From assembly GCA_965200045.1 (NCBI GenBank), contig OZ241330.1, positions 620,001 to 684,000 on the forward strand: a stretch of DNA of 64,000 bases. Direction: 5' to 3'. Every line of letters begins with the position of its first letter. Position 1 is the stretch's first letter. Shown piece after piece: positions 26,409 through 34,339 of the stretch. Origin of the DNA: Bin25 sp026709415. Lineage in GTDB: Bacteria > Bacteroidota > Bacteroidia > Flavobacteriales > Flavobacteriaceae. Under the pieces are notes generated by a model. It had not been told where the DNA came from, did no database searches, and was given only the letters and a program-made list of their open reading frames with translations. Made by a program: the position numbers and the translations under genes.

Positions 26409-29354
26409 TTAAAGTGTGAAATTGATGCCCAATTGTATGGTCCTTGGAATAGGCACACCAGCAAAATCAAAACCTCGAACACCGTTGTTCTGCCCTGTTG
26501 TGTTGATTTCAGGATCCCAGGCTTGGTAATCATCCCATGATATGAGATTTCTTCCCACCAAACTCAGTTGAAGGTTATCGACTCCTTTGATGGGTTTTCT
26601 GAGGTTATAAGTAATGGCCAACTCTCGAAGCTTGATAAATGATCCGTCTTCCACAAACTCTTCAAAAATTCCAGCTTGACCACCACCCGTTCTCTTAGGA
26701 AGGTCTCCTCTGAGTTCGGCTCCAACGCCTGGACCACCACCAAACAATAAATTGTTGAGTAATCTTCGGTTCCAGTTAAAAACATCTTGACCTTGAACGG
26801 CATCGAGTTGTACTCGAAAGCTAAAATCACCAACCGTCACTTCATTAATTAAAGAACCAAACCATTCAGGATTGGGATCCCCGATGATCGCATTTCCTCC
26901 ATTTTTAAAATAAGGATAGGTTCCTGTGTTGACGATCTCCCCACTAGCATCTCTTTCATAGGAGGCTCGGTAAAAAACACCGAGAGGTTCTCCTTCAATA
27001 ACAAAACTAGTGGCAAAACTGTTGGCCAAACCAATTCGCTCACTTCCCGCAATGTCAGTGACTTCATTTTCATTACTCGAATAAGTGGCCGTGATGTTCC
27101 ACTGTACCTTTTTATTCCAAATGGGAGAAGCTCTGAATAGGAGTTCCACACCGCTATTGGTCAACGTCCCCACATTTCCAACTGCCGATGAAAATCCAGT
27201 GGAAGGAGCTAATATTGTGGAGAGTAGAAGATCGTTGACTTCTTGATCATATAGCGTGAATTCAATCCCCACTCGATTGTTGAGCAAACCAAGATCGAAT
27301 CCAAATTCTACTTCTGTTTGTCTTTCTGGGGCAATTTCTTCATTCCCTTTGTTGGTAGCGGCGAGGAGGCTCGTGGCACCATTATGAGAAGAGGGATTAA
27401 AGGTGGTGAACCTGGAGTAAGGACCAATGGCTGTCAAGTTTCCAGCTTCTCCCCAAGAGGCTCTCAACTTAAAATCCCCATTTCCAAAGAGGTTCTTGAA
27501 AAATTGTTCTTCGGAAAGAACGTATGAAATACTGGCTTTACCAAAGATTTGATTTCGGTTTTCTTCTCCAAAAGAAGATGCGCCGTCTAACCGGAGGGCT
27601 CCATTCAAATAGAGTTTATCGCTGATGTTGAACGATTGTTGAAGAAATGATCCCCAATAACTGATTTTTGCTCTAGTTTCACCCAAAGATGGATTTCGAA
27701 AATCACCAACAACTTCGACCAAAATCGGTGGGTTTTCAGCATTGATGCCAATTCGATATCGTTCCCAATATTGCCAAGAACCACCAAGTGTGGTCGTGGA
27801 TTTGATGCTCGGTGTTAAGTCAGTGCGATACACAAAACTCAAGTCACTATTGTACTGAAAGTTGGTATTATCAGATCTTCGTCCAAATCCATCAGCTTGG
27901 GTTGATGTATTGTTTTTGGGAATAAAAGCCGTGGCTATTTGCCCAAAATAATCGATGCCAAACAAGTAGTTGGCCGTAAGCCCTTGGCCCAGTTTCGCGT
28001 TCAAACCAAGACTTCCAACGACCCGATTGGTCTTTTGTTGAAAGTCAAATCGATCCACTGCTTCAAGGGGGTTTGTTCTTGCCACAAGAAGAGAAGTCTT
28101 CGGATAAACACCCGATTCATCTGGCCGGGGATCTACTGAGTTTTCGCTAAACAAAAAACCAGTCAATGCTCCATAAGCAGCAGAGATACCACCATTGGGA
28201 ATGTCTTTTGAATTACTACTGTTATAACTCAACCCAATATTGGCATCTAGCCAGTCGCTGAACTGTTGTTGAAGATTGAGTTTCAGACCATATCTTTGGA
28301 AATTGGTGTTTTTGATGATACCACCATTATCAAGATAAGATCCTGATACATAGTATTTAGTTTTGTCGGTGCCACCGCTGACCGAAAGAAAGTTTTCGAT
28401 TCCGTAGGCCGTTTCAAAAATAAAGTCTTGATAATTGTATCGCTCGACAGGTTCTGTCGTCAGGTCAGTAGGCGTAAAGTTAGTATATCGAATCGGTTCT
28501 TGGTTGTAATCGATTTGCTTGCGCAATTCATTCATCTTCAGATTTGTCGTAAAGCTGATTCTAGGGTCACCACTCTGACCTTTTTTTGTGAAAATTTGGA
28601 CCACACCATTACTCGCTCGTGCTCCATAAATGGCCGCGGCTGCGGCCCCTTTCACCACTTCAATCCGCTCAATATCGTTTGGATTAAGATCCACCAATCT
28701 GTTTTGTGAATACCCACCAACGTCGATAAGGGCATATGATGCATTGCTGTAAATGACGCCATCCACTATGTAAAGTGGATCGGAACTTCCTTGGATGGTA
28801 CTCGGTCCTCGAAGTCGAATACTAATGCCACCTGCGGGATCTCCAGAATTCTGTTGAACAAGAGCACCAGGAATTTTACCTGACAAGGCTTGGTCCACAG
28901 CCGTGGCCGCATTGTTGACCAAATCTTCAGATCGTACGGTAGATACCGCATTTCCAAGCGTTCTCTTGTTGACCCCTTCGGTGGATCCAATGACCACCAC
29001 CTCGTCCAATCCGAGAATGTCTTGTTGCAAAGTAACATCACTTTGGATTTGGTCGTTCAATCCAAGCTCTAGACCGACTCGATAAGTGGCATAACCCACA
29101 CTACTGACCACAACGGTGTATTGACCCGGAGCAAGGGATGCATTAATTAAGTAATTACCATCAAAATCTGAAACAGTTCCAGAGGTTGTGCCGTCTATAA
29201 AAACAGAAGCACCAACCACTGGACGTCCAGCATCGTCGGTTACTACCCCGTAAAGGTTGTAAGTGGTTTGTGCGTTTACCCCTCCCCAACTTACAAAAAG
29301 AAATAGTAAAAATCCACTCAGATTTTTATACTTCATGATAACAAAACGTTTCAT
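26409..29354 (-). CDS. SusC/RagA-family TonB-dependent outer-membrane transporter
   Basis: TonB-dependent import channel that works with the downstream SusD. Signal peptide (end near GVNAQ/TT), carboxypeptidase-D-like regulatory domain (about 32-115: GVVTDDAGRPVVGASVFIDG), plug with SIRLRGPSTIQGSSDPLYIVDGVI and GAAAAAIYGARASNGVVQIFTKKG, then a 22-strand-type barrel ending in PRTIQLGINFTL with terminal aromatic/Leu pattern. At 981 aa the length is typical. ATG 29336 is an alternative start. No anti-sigma/ECF sigma pair is present; control may be through the palindrome at 29443-29456. Confidence 0.94.
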   Translation of the reverse strand: MKRFVIMKYKNLSGFLLFLFVSWGGVNAQTTYNLYGVVTDDAGRPVVGASVFIDGTTSGTVSDFDGNYLINASLAPGQYTVVVSSVGYATYRVGLELGLNDQIQSDVTLQQDILGLDEVVVIGSTEGVNKRTLGNAVSTVRSEDLVNNAATAVDQALSGKIPGALVQQNSGDPAGGISIRLRGPSTIQGSSDPLYIVDGVIYSNASYALIDVGGYSQNRLVDLNPNDIERIEVVKGAAAAAIYGARASNGVVQIFTKKGQSGDPRISFTTNLKMNELRKQIDYNQEPIRYTNFTPTDLTTEPVERYNYQDFIFETAYGIENFLSVSGGTDKTKYYVSGSYLDNGGIIKNTNFQRYGLKLNLQQQFSDWLDANIGLSYNSSNSKDIPNGGISAAYGALTGFLFSENSVDPRPDESGVYPKTSLLVARTNPLEAVDRFDFQQKTNRVVGSLGLNAKLGQGLTANYLFGIDYFGQIATAFIPKNNTSTQADGFGRRSDNTNFQYNSDLSFVYRTDLTPSIKSTTTLGGSWQYWERYRIGINAENPPILVEVVGDFRNPSLGETRAKISYWGSFLQQSFNISDKLYLNGALRLDGASSFGEENRNQIFGKASISYVLSEEQFFKNLFGNGDFKLRASWGEAGNLTAIGPYSRFTTFNPSSHNGATSLLAATNKGNEEIAPERQTEVEFGFDLGLLNNRVGIEFTLYDQEVNDLLLSTILAPSTGFSSAVGNVGTLTNSGVELLFRASPIWNKKVQWNITATYSSNENEVTDIAGSERIGLANSFATSFVIEGEPLGVFYRASYERDASGEIVNTGTYPYFKNGGNAIIGDPNPEWFGSLINEVTVGDFSFRVQLDAVQGQDVFNWNRRLLNNLLFGGGPGVGAELRGDLPKRTGGGQAGIFEEFVEDGSFIKLRELAITYNLRKPIKGVDNLQLSLVGRNLISWDDYQAWDPEINTTGQNNGVRGFDFAGVPIPRTIQLGINFTL

Positions 29355-29387
29355 AAAACCATAATGAATTTAATGTGTATTAAAGGG

Positions 29388-29416
29388 CAGTCCCGAAAAA
29401 CCTCCAAGCAGTCCCG
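29388..29416. repeat. Tandemly spaced GCAGTCCCG pair in the susC leader
   Basis: GCAGTCCCG occurs at 29388-29396 and again at 29408-29416, exactly 20 bp apart, about two helical turns. It lies 35-60 bp upstream of the susC start, probably in the transcript leader or near the promoter. It could be a regulator site pair. The remainder of the 29355-29654 gap holds the palindrome listed separately and AT-rich sequence. Confidence 0.4.
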
Positions 29417-29442
29417 TGATTGTTAATTTAAAATTTATCGCA

Positions 29443-29456
29443 TTAGTTTAAACTAA
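29443..29456. promoter_or_regulatory. Perfect palindrome TTAGTTTAAACTAA upstream of susC
   Basis: A 14-bp perfect palindrome about 90-120 bp upstream of susC. The same half sites (TAGTTT and AAACTA) recur with a 1-bp spacer at 61458-61470, about 115 bp upstream of the glycosidase gene at 61584. The position and symmetry suit a dimeric repressor or activator operator; the regulator is not in this window. Confidence 0.45.
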
Positions 29457-29654
29457 ACAAGGCGCAAAATAATATCATGAATTGTTAATAAAGTGCAAAA
29501 AAGCACAATAAAAAAAACTGTTAAATATTTTTAATTAAAACAATCTATTCGTTAGAAAAAATTAATGAAATCCCCCTTAGTTTTCGTTTTTGTGGAAGAT
29601 TGCTGAGCTCAACTATTCAGTACAATAGGAACAACCCCATGTTAGATCTTTTGA

Positions 29655-30581
29655 CTATTGGGCAGGAATGGAAATTTTGGTTTTGATGTCTTTTTCAGGC
29701 GTGTTGCTGGGGTTATCGAGATAGATTTCCATCCCAGGAGTCTTCTTCTGTGGTTTGAATTTTTTAGCATTTTGATGCATCATCACACAGGCCCAAGCAT
29801 TTTCTAAATGATCGTATTGACCGATATGCATCACAGAATAAACTTTTAATTTTGGAATGGTTTGTAATGTATAGCCTTCGGATAATTGTTTTGAAAATTC
29901 AGAAACAGATAACCCAACCGTATAATCCACGCGGTCTTTGACAAAATCAAATTGATGATATAAAGTATAGCCTATATGCTGGATATTTTCTTTACAGTTT
30001 GACGTACAATATTCAAAGAGGCTACCAAAGTTTTTTTCAATATTGGCTTTAAAATCACCGATTGAACTTTGATATCGTTTTCCCACAAGATGCACTTGAT
30101 CGAGTTGTTCAACACCAATAAAATCCAGTCGAGAGTGGATTTTACCAAGTTCTAAGAAATTTTTTAGTAGCTTCAGCCCCCTTTTGTAGTCATTGGCGAT
30201 AAAATGATTTAATCGTTTGCTCATCCAGAAGAGATACCAAGGAAGCGAACTTTTCATTTTCCAGGTGACTTGCGTTTCTTTTTCAACTTCTTGGAGTTCA
30301 AAAGTCACAAGAGCCTTGGATTTGTTTGGTTTTAAAAAAATCAAATCAACCTCCAATTTTTTATGGGGTATCACCTTTGAAAAATTCATGGTTCCACCAC
30401 CAACAATTTGGCCATCCCATTGATATGATTGACCATCATCACTGATGGATATTTTGACTTGAGGTTCAGCAATTAACCATGGAGACCATTTGATCCACGT
30501 GTGAAAATCATGGAGACATTCAAAAACTTCTTTTGGTGTTTTTTTGATGCTTATAGACTCTGAAACAGATAATGGAGGCAT
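29655..30581 (-). CDS. SRPBCC + GyrI-like two-domain protein
   Basis: Cytosolic protein with two ligand-binding folds. Residues about 1-150 look like an SRPBCC/polyketide-cyclase domain (SESISIKKTPKEVFECLHDFHTWIKWSPW, a hydrophobic-pocket family with early PxxVF and WxxWSPW). Residues about 155-290 look like a GyrI/AraC-effector-binding domain (VHLVGKRYQSS ... YSVMHIGQYDHLENAW). There is no HTH, so it is not itself a regulator. No catalytic role is evident; small hydrophobic molecule binding or stress adaptation is inferred from the folds. It is 33 bp from the SDR gene and may be the last gene of an AKR-SDR-SRPBCC unit. Confidence 0.75.
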   Translation of the reverse strand: MPPLSVSESISIKKTPKEVFECLHDFHTWIKWSPWLIAEPQVKISISDDGQSYQWDGQIVGGGTMNFSKVIPHKKLEVDLIFLKPNKSKALVTFELQEVEKETQVTWKMKSSLPWYLFWMSKRLNHFIANDYKRGLKLLKNFLELGKIHSRLDFIGVEQLDQVHLVGKRYQSSIGDFKANIEKNFGSLFEYCTSNCKENIQHIGYTLYHQFDFVKDRVDYTVGLSVSEFSKQLSEGYTLQTIPKLKVYSVMHIGQYDHLENAWACVMMHQNAKKFKPQKKTPGMEIYLDNPSNTPEKDIKTKISIPAQ

Positions 30582-30614
30582 GATTTATTTTTTGAGCATA
30601 AAATTAGAATAAAT

Positions 30615-31367
30615 CTATTGTCTATTGACGATGATAGAACTCGCTTGGTCGGTTGGCAATACCACCATATCTGCTACGTTGACGTGGCTTGGTTGGGTAA
30701 CCATGAACAAAATACATTGGGCGATATCTTGAGCTATTAGAGGTTGCATCCCATAGTACACGTTCTTGGCCTTATGCCGATCGCCCTTAAATCGAACCAA
30801 TGAAAACTCTGTTTCAACTAACCCAGGATGAACCGCACTAACTTTAATACGATGAGAATTCAAATCCAACCTCAAGCCTTTAGTAAAAGCATCCACAGCA
30901 AACTTCGTGGCACAGTAAACGCTTCCTTTGGGATAGACTTCTTTTCCAGCGATGGATCCAATATTAATAATATGTCCAGATTTTCTGTTGATCATGGGAC
31001 CAATGATGGCTTTGGTCACATACATCAAGCCTTTGATATTACTATCAATCATGGCATTCCAATCATCGAGTGAAGAAGATTCAACCGAATCCAATCCATG
31101 GGCGTTACCTGCATTATTAATGAGGACATCAATTTTTGAAAACTCCCCAGGCAAACTATCAATGGCCTTAAAAACGTCTCTTGAGTCCGAAACATCAAAC
31201 CTCAAGGTATGGCATTGTTTACCAAGAGCGTTTTTAATCTCTCTTAAACGCTCTTTTCGACGCCCACAACAGATGACTCGAAATTGATGTTGAGCCAGTA
31301 GATTAGCGGTCGCTAGCCCAACCCCACTCGTGGCTCCAGTGATTAATACAAGGCGGTTGTTCATCAT
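30615..31367 (-). CDS. Short-chain dehydrogenase/reductase
   Basis: Classical SDR, NAD(P)-dependent oxidoreductase of about 250 aa. The cofactor motif T10-G-A-T-S-G-V-G17, an N-N-A-G at 84-87, the catalytic Ser138 (NIGSIAG) and Y151-C-A-T-K155 are intact. Basic residues CGRRKERL after beta 2 suggest NADP(H). The family resembles YdfG-type serine/3-hydroxy acid dehydrogenases, but the substrate is not readable. Its start lies within the stop of the aldo-keto reductase gene (TAATGATG), so the two reductases are translated together. Confidence 0.9.
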   Translation of the reverse strand: MMNNRLVLITGATSGVGLATANLLAQHQFRVICCGRRKERLREIKNALGKQCHTLRFDVSDSRDVFKAIDSLPGEFSKIDVLINNAGNAHGLDSVESSSLDDWNAMIDSNIKGLMYVTKAIIGPMINRKSGHIINIGSIAGKEVYPKGSVYCATKFAVDAFTKGLRLDLNSHRIKVSAVHPGLVETEFSLVRFKGDRHKAKNVYYGMQPLIAQDIAQCILFMVTQPSHVNVADMVVLPTDQASSIIVNRQ

Positions 31368-32230
31368 TAGGCAACGGGATGTCCGTTATTGGCTTCATAC
31401 ATTAAAAACCAATCTTGAATGTTAAGGTCGATTTGGCTCGCTTGAATTAGTTTTTCGACGCGATGCCTCTTGGTAGAACCGACAACTGGAATGATTTTGT
31501 GAGGCAGTTTGTGTATCCAAGCCAGCAGTAATTGGGCTTCGGTGGCATGGTATTTTTGAGTAAGGGGTTTTAAAATTTTTTCAATACGATGTCTTTTGAT
31601 GTCTCGTATCTTAAAATAAGAGCCAAGAGGCGTCCATGCCATAGAAGTGATATGGTGTTTCAAATGATAATTCAAGGTGCCATTATCAATCGGGCTATGG
31701 TGATTTAAAGAAAATTCAACTTGATTTGCTATGGCCTTATTGAAAGGAAAACAAGCCATTTGATGGGGTAGAAAATTAGAAAAGCCATGATGAAGTATCT
31801 TTTTTTCTTCTTGTAATGTTTCAAGTGTTTCGGAGATTTCAATAGGGTCCATCAATGGACTGGGGCGATGCAAAAGCAAACAATCGAGATAATCGGTTTG
31901 AAGATTCCGTAACGAGTTCTCGACACTATCTCGAATATGATGAGCACCATAATCGTAGTGCTTGACTCGAAAAGAGTTGTTTTCTGTGGGATACATGATG
32001 CCGCATTTGGAAATAAATTTCACTTTCTCTCGGGGAACACCACTGTTTTTAAAAGCCTTTCCAAAAGCTTGTTCGGTGGTATATCCACCGTAGATATCGG
32101 CATGATCAAAAGTGTTTAGTTCCATCTCAAAGATAGATTCGATCAGCGATGTCATGGCACCGGATGATAGATTTTTCCCCCACTTCCCCCAAGTCATGGT
32201 ACCAACGATTAATGGACCCTTGATGGTCAT
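31367..32230 (-). CDS. Aldo/keto reductase (YdhF-like)
   Basis: NADPH-dependent (beta/alpha)8 oxidoreductase. Tetrad positions are seen in order: D42 and Y47 (FDHADIYG), a Lys in FISKCGI, and a His in CLLLHRPSP; the C-terminal phosphate-binding segment is IIPVVGSTKRHRVEKLIQA. The 287-aa length fits the YdhF subgroup. It is first of a reductase pair with the SDR and divergent from moxR; the intervening 124 bp contain the 11-bp inverted repeat at 32301-32339. Confidence 0.9.
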   Translation of the reverse strand: MTIKGPLIVGTMTWGKWGKNLSSGAMTSLIESIFEMELNTFDHADIYGGYTTEQAFGKAFKNSGVPREKVKFISKCGIMYPTENNSFRVKHYDYGAHHIRDSVENSLRNLQTDYLDCLLLHRPSPLMDPIEISETLETLQEEKKILHHGFSNFLPHQMACFPFNKAIANQVEFSLNHHSPIDNGTLNYHLKHHITSMAWTPLGSYFKIRDIKRHRIEKILKPLTQKYHATEAQLLLAWIHKLPHKIIPVVGSTKRHRVEKLIQASQIDLNIQDWFLMYEANNGHPVA

Positions 32231-32300
32231 GTTCTTTTGAGATTAAAAACTGCCGAAATATAAAATCTTTATGCCACATGTCATTTAGATAAAAACACAG

Positions 32301-32339
32301 AATATTGTAACTTTTGCCTCCATTTTACGTTACAATATT
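32301..32339. promoter_or_regulatory. Perfect 11-bp inverted repeat between the AKR gene and moxR
   Basis: Arms AATATTGTAAC (32301-32311) and GTTACAATATT (32329-32339) with a 17-nt spacer, ending 15 bp before the moxR ATG. TAACTTTTG and the AT-rich spacer could contain a promoter element. The dyad may be an operator controlling the Bat operon (and possibly the divergent reductases), or a hairpin close to the moxR ribosome-binding site. Confidence 0.5.
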
Positions 32340-32354
32340 TGGTAATAAAAAGAT

Positions 32355-33347
32355 ATGAAACAAGTAGATATTAGCGAATTAAACGAGCGAATTAAAACGG
32401 AAAGCGCGTTTGTTGATTTACTCAATTTAGAACTCAGCAAAGTCATTGTGGGACAACAACACATGCTAGATAGTCTTTTGATTGGATTAATAGGAAAGGG
32501 ACACATATTGCTTGAAGGAGTTCCTGGGCTGGCCAAAACCCTAACGATAAATACGTTATCTAAGGCTATTGATGGATCTTTTTCTAGAATCCAATTCACT
32601 CCCGATTTATTGCCTGCCGATGTGATTGGGACGATGATTTATAATATTAAAGAGAACGATTTTTCCATTAAAAAAGGACCCGTTTTCGCCAATTTTATTT
32701 TAGCCGATGAAATCAACAGAGCTCCAGCAAAAGTACAGTCGGCACTGTTAGAGGCCATGCAAGAGCGTCAAGTAACCATAGGAGACTCTACTTTTGAATT
32801 GACCGCTCCCTTTTTGGTGATGGCTACACAAAATCCAGTCGAACAGGAAGGAACATATCCACTACCAGAGGCCCAAGTGGATCGATTCATGTTGAAAACG
32901 GTCATCGGCTACCCTAGCCTTTCAGAAGAGCAAAAAATCATGCAGAATAACTTGCAAAAAAACTCTGTAGAAATAAAGCCCGTTGTCGATATCAAGCAAA
33001 TCCTTTCGGCACAAAAAACAGCTTTGGATGTCTATATGGATCAAAAAATCGAACAGTATATCTTGGATTTAGTTTTTGCAACAAGAAATCCTCAAGACTA
33101 TCAATTACCCGATCTCAAAAACATGATTCAGTTTGGTGCCTCGCCTAGAGGGAGCATCAATTTGGCATTAGCTGCCAAATGTTATGCCTTTTTAAAGCAC
33201 CGTGGTTTTGTCATTCCAGAAGATGTCCGGGCGGTGGTGTATGAAGTCTTGAGACATCGTATTGGCTTGACCTATGAAGCCGAGGCTGAAAATATTACTT
33301 CGGAAAACATCATCAGTCAAATTGTCAATCAAGTTGAAGTGCCTTGA
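32355..33347 (+). CDS. MoxR-family AAA+ ATPase
   Basis: AAA+ chaperone-like ATPase heading the Bat (aerotolerance) operon, thought to act with VWA-domain proteins in envelope stress or protein maturation. Walker A is in LLEGVPGLAKT, Walker B ILADEINRAP, sensor 1 MATQNPVEQEGTYPLPEAQVDRF and arginine-finger region ASPRGSINLALA. At 330 aa it is typical of the RavA/MoxR subgroup next to DUF58. The start ATG is preceded by AAAAAG. Confidence 0.95.
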   Translation: MKQVDISELNERIKTESAFVDLLNLELSKVIVGQQHMLDSLLIGLIGKGHILLEGVPGLAKTLTINTLSKAIDGSFSRIQFTPDLLPADVIGTMIYNIKENDFSIKKGPVFANFILADEINRAPAKVQSALLEAMQERQVTIGDSTFELTAPFLVMATQNPVEQEGTYPLPEAQVDRFMLKTVIGYPSLSEEQKIMQNNLQKNSVEIKPVVDIKQILSAQKTALDVYMDQKIEQYILDLVFATRNPQDYQLPDLKNMIQFGASPRGSINLALAAKCYAFLKHRGFVIPEDVRAVVYEVLRHRIGLTYEAEAENITSENIISQIVNQVEVP

Positions 33348-33469
33348 TTTAAGGAATCAACCATTCGTGCTGTAGAGTGTTTAATGGGGCAGTTTAAAAT
33401 GTACGAAACGATATGGTTTAAAGAATCTGGATGGGAACCATTGGTTTTTAATCGTTAAAAGATTTTGTG

Positions 33470-34336
33470 ATGGACGCTAAAGAATTACTTAAAAAGGTTC
33501 GCAAAATAGAAATCAAAACCCGTCGGTTATCGGCAGATATTTTTGGCGGAGAGTACCATAGCGCCTTTAAAGGGAAAGGGATGACCTTTAGTGAGGTTCG
33601 AAGCTATCAATACGGGGATGATGTTCGCGTGATTGATTGGAACGTCACCGCTCGTTATAACGAACCCTTTGTCAAAGTATTTGAAGAGGAAAGAGAATTA
33701 ACCCTGTTGCTGGTGGTTGATGTGAGTGGATCAGAAGTCTTTGGGACCGTCAATCAACTAAAAAGAGAAATCATCACCGAGATTGCTGCCACGTTGGCCT
33801 TTTCGGCGCTTCAAAACAATGATAAAGTGGGATTGGTGCTATTCGCAGAAACCATTGAAAAATACATTCCTCCAAAAAGAGGACGCTCCCATCTTCTTCG
33901 AATCATTCGAGAACTCCTAGAATTTGAGCCACAAACGACCAAAACCAATGTCGGACATTCATTGGAGTTTATCTCATCGGTTCTTAAAAAAAGAGCTATC
34001 GCTTTTTTATTATCAGATTTTATTGATGACAACTATGAAAGAGAACTTCGTATTGCGGCCAAAAAACACGATTTAACGGGGATTCGGGTATATGATCCAA
34101 GAGAAGAAAGTATGCCAAATATTGGTGTGACACTGGCAAAAGATGCCGAAACGGGAAAACGGTCTTGGATAAATACCTGGTCAAAAGCCAATCGAATGAA
34201 ATATGGCGGGTATTTTAAGAATCTTGAAAAGCAGTTTCAATTGGCATTTCAACGAAATAGCGCGGGAGTGGTCAATTGCCGCACGGACCAATCGTATGTC
34301 AAAAAACTGCTCAACTATTTTAAAACAAGAGGGTAA
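33470..34336 (+). CDS. DUF58 domain protein of the Bat operon
   Basis: Cytosolic DUF58 protein with a degenerate VWA-like core (LLLVVDVSGSEVFG), always seen beside MoxR. The family block YQYGDDVRVIDWNVTARYNEPFVKVFEEERE is present near residues 45-75. A GTG at 33467 precedes the ATG at 33470 by one codon; ATG is chosen. It ends 3 bp before the next gene. The 122-bp gap after moxR carries no gene. Interaction with the MoxR ATPase is the family expectation. Confidence 0.93.
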   Translation: MDAKELLKKVRKIEIKTRRLSADIFGGEYHSAFKGKGMTFSEVRSYQYGDDVRVIDWNVTARYNEPFVKVFEEERELTLLLVVDVSGSEVFGTVNQLKREIITEIAATLAFSALQNNDKVGLVLFAETIEKYIPPKRGRSHLLRIIRELLEFEPQTTKTNVGHSLEFISSVLKKRAIAFLLSDFIDDNYERELRIAAKKHDLTGIRVYDPREESMPNIGVTLAKDAETGKRSWINTWSKANRMKYGGYFKNLEKQFQLAFQRNSAGVVNCRTDQSYVKKLLNYFKTRG

Positions 34337-34339
34337 AGA

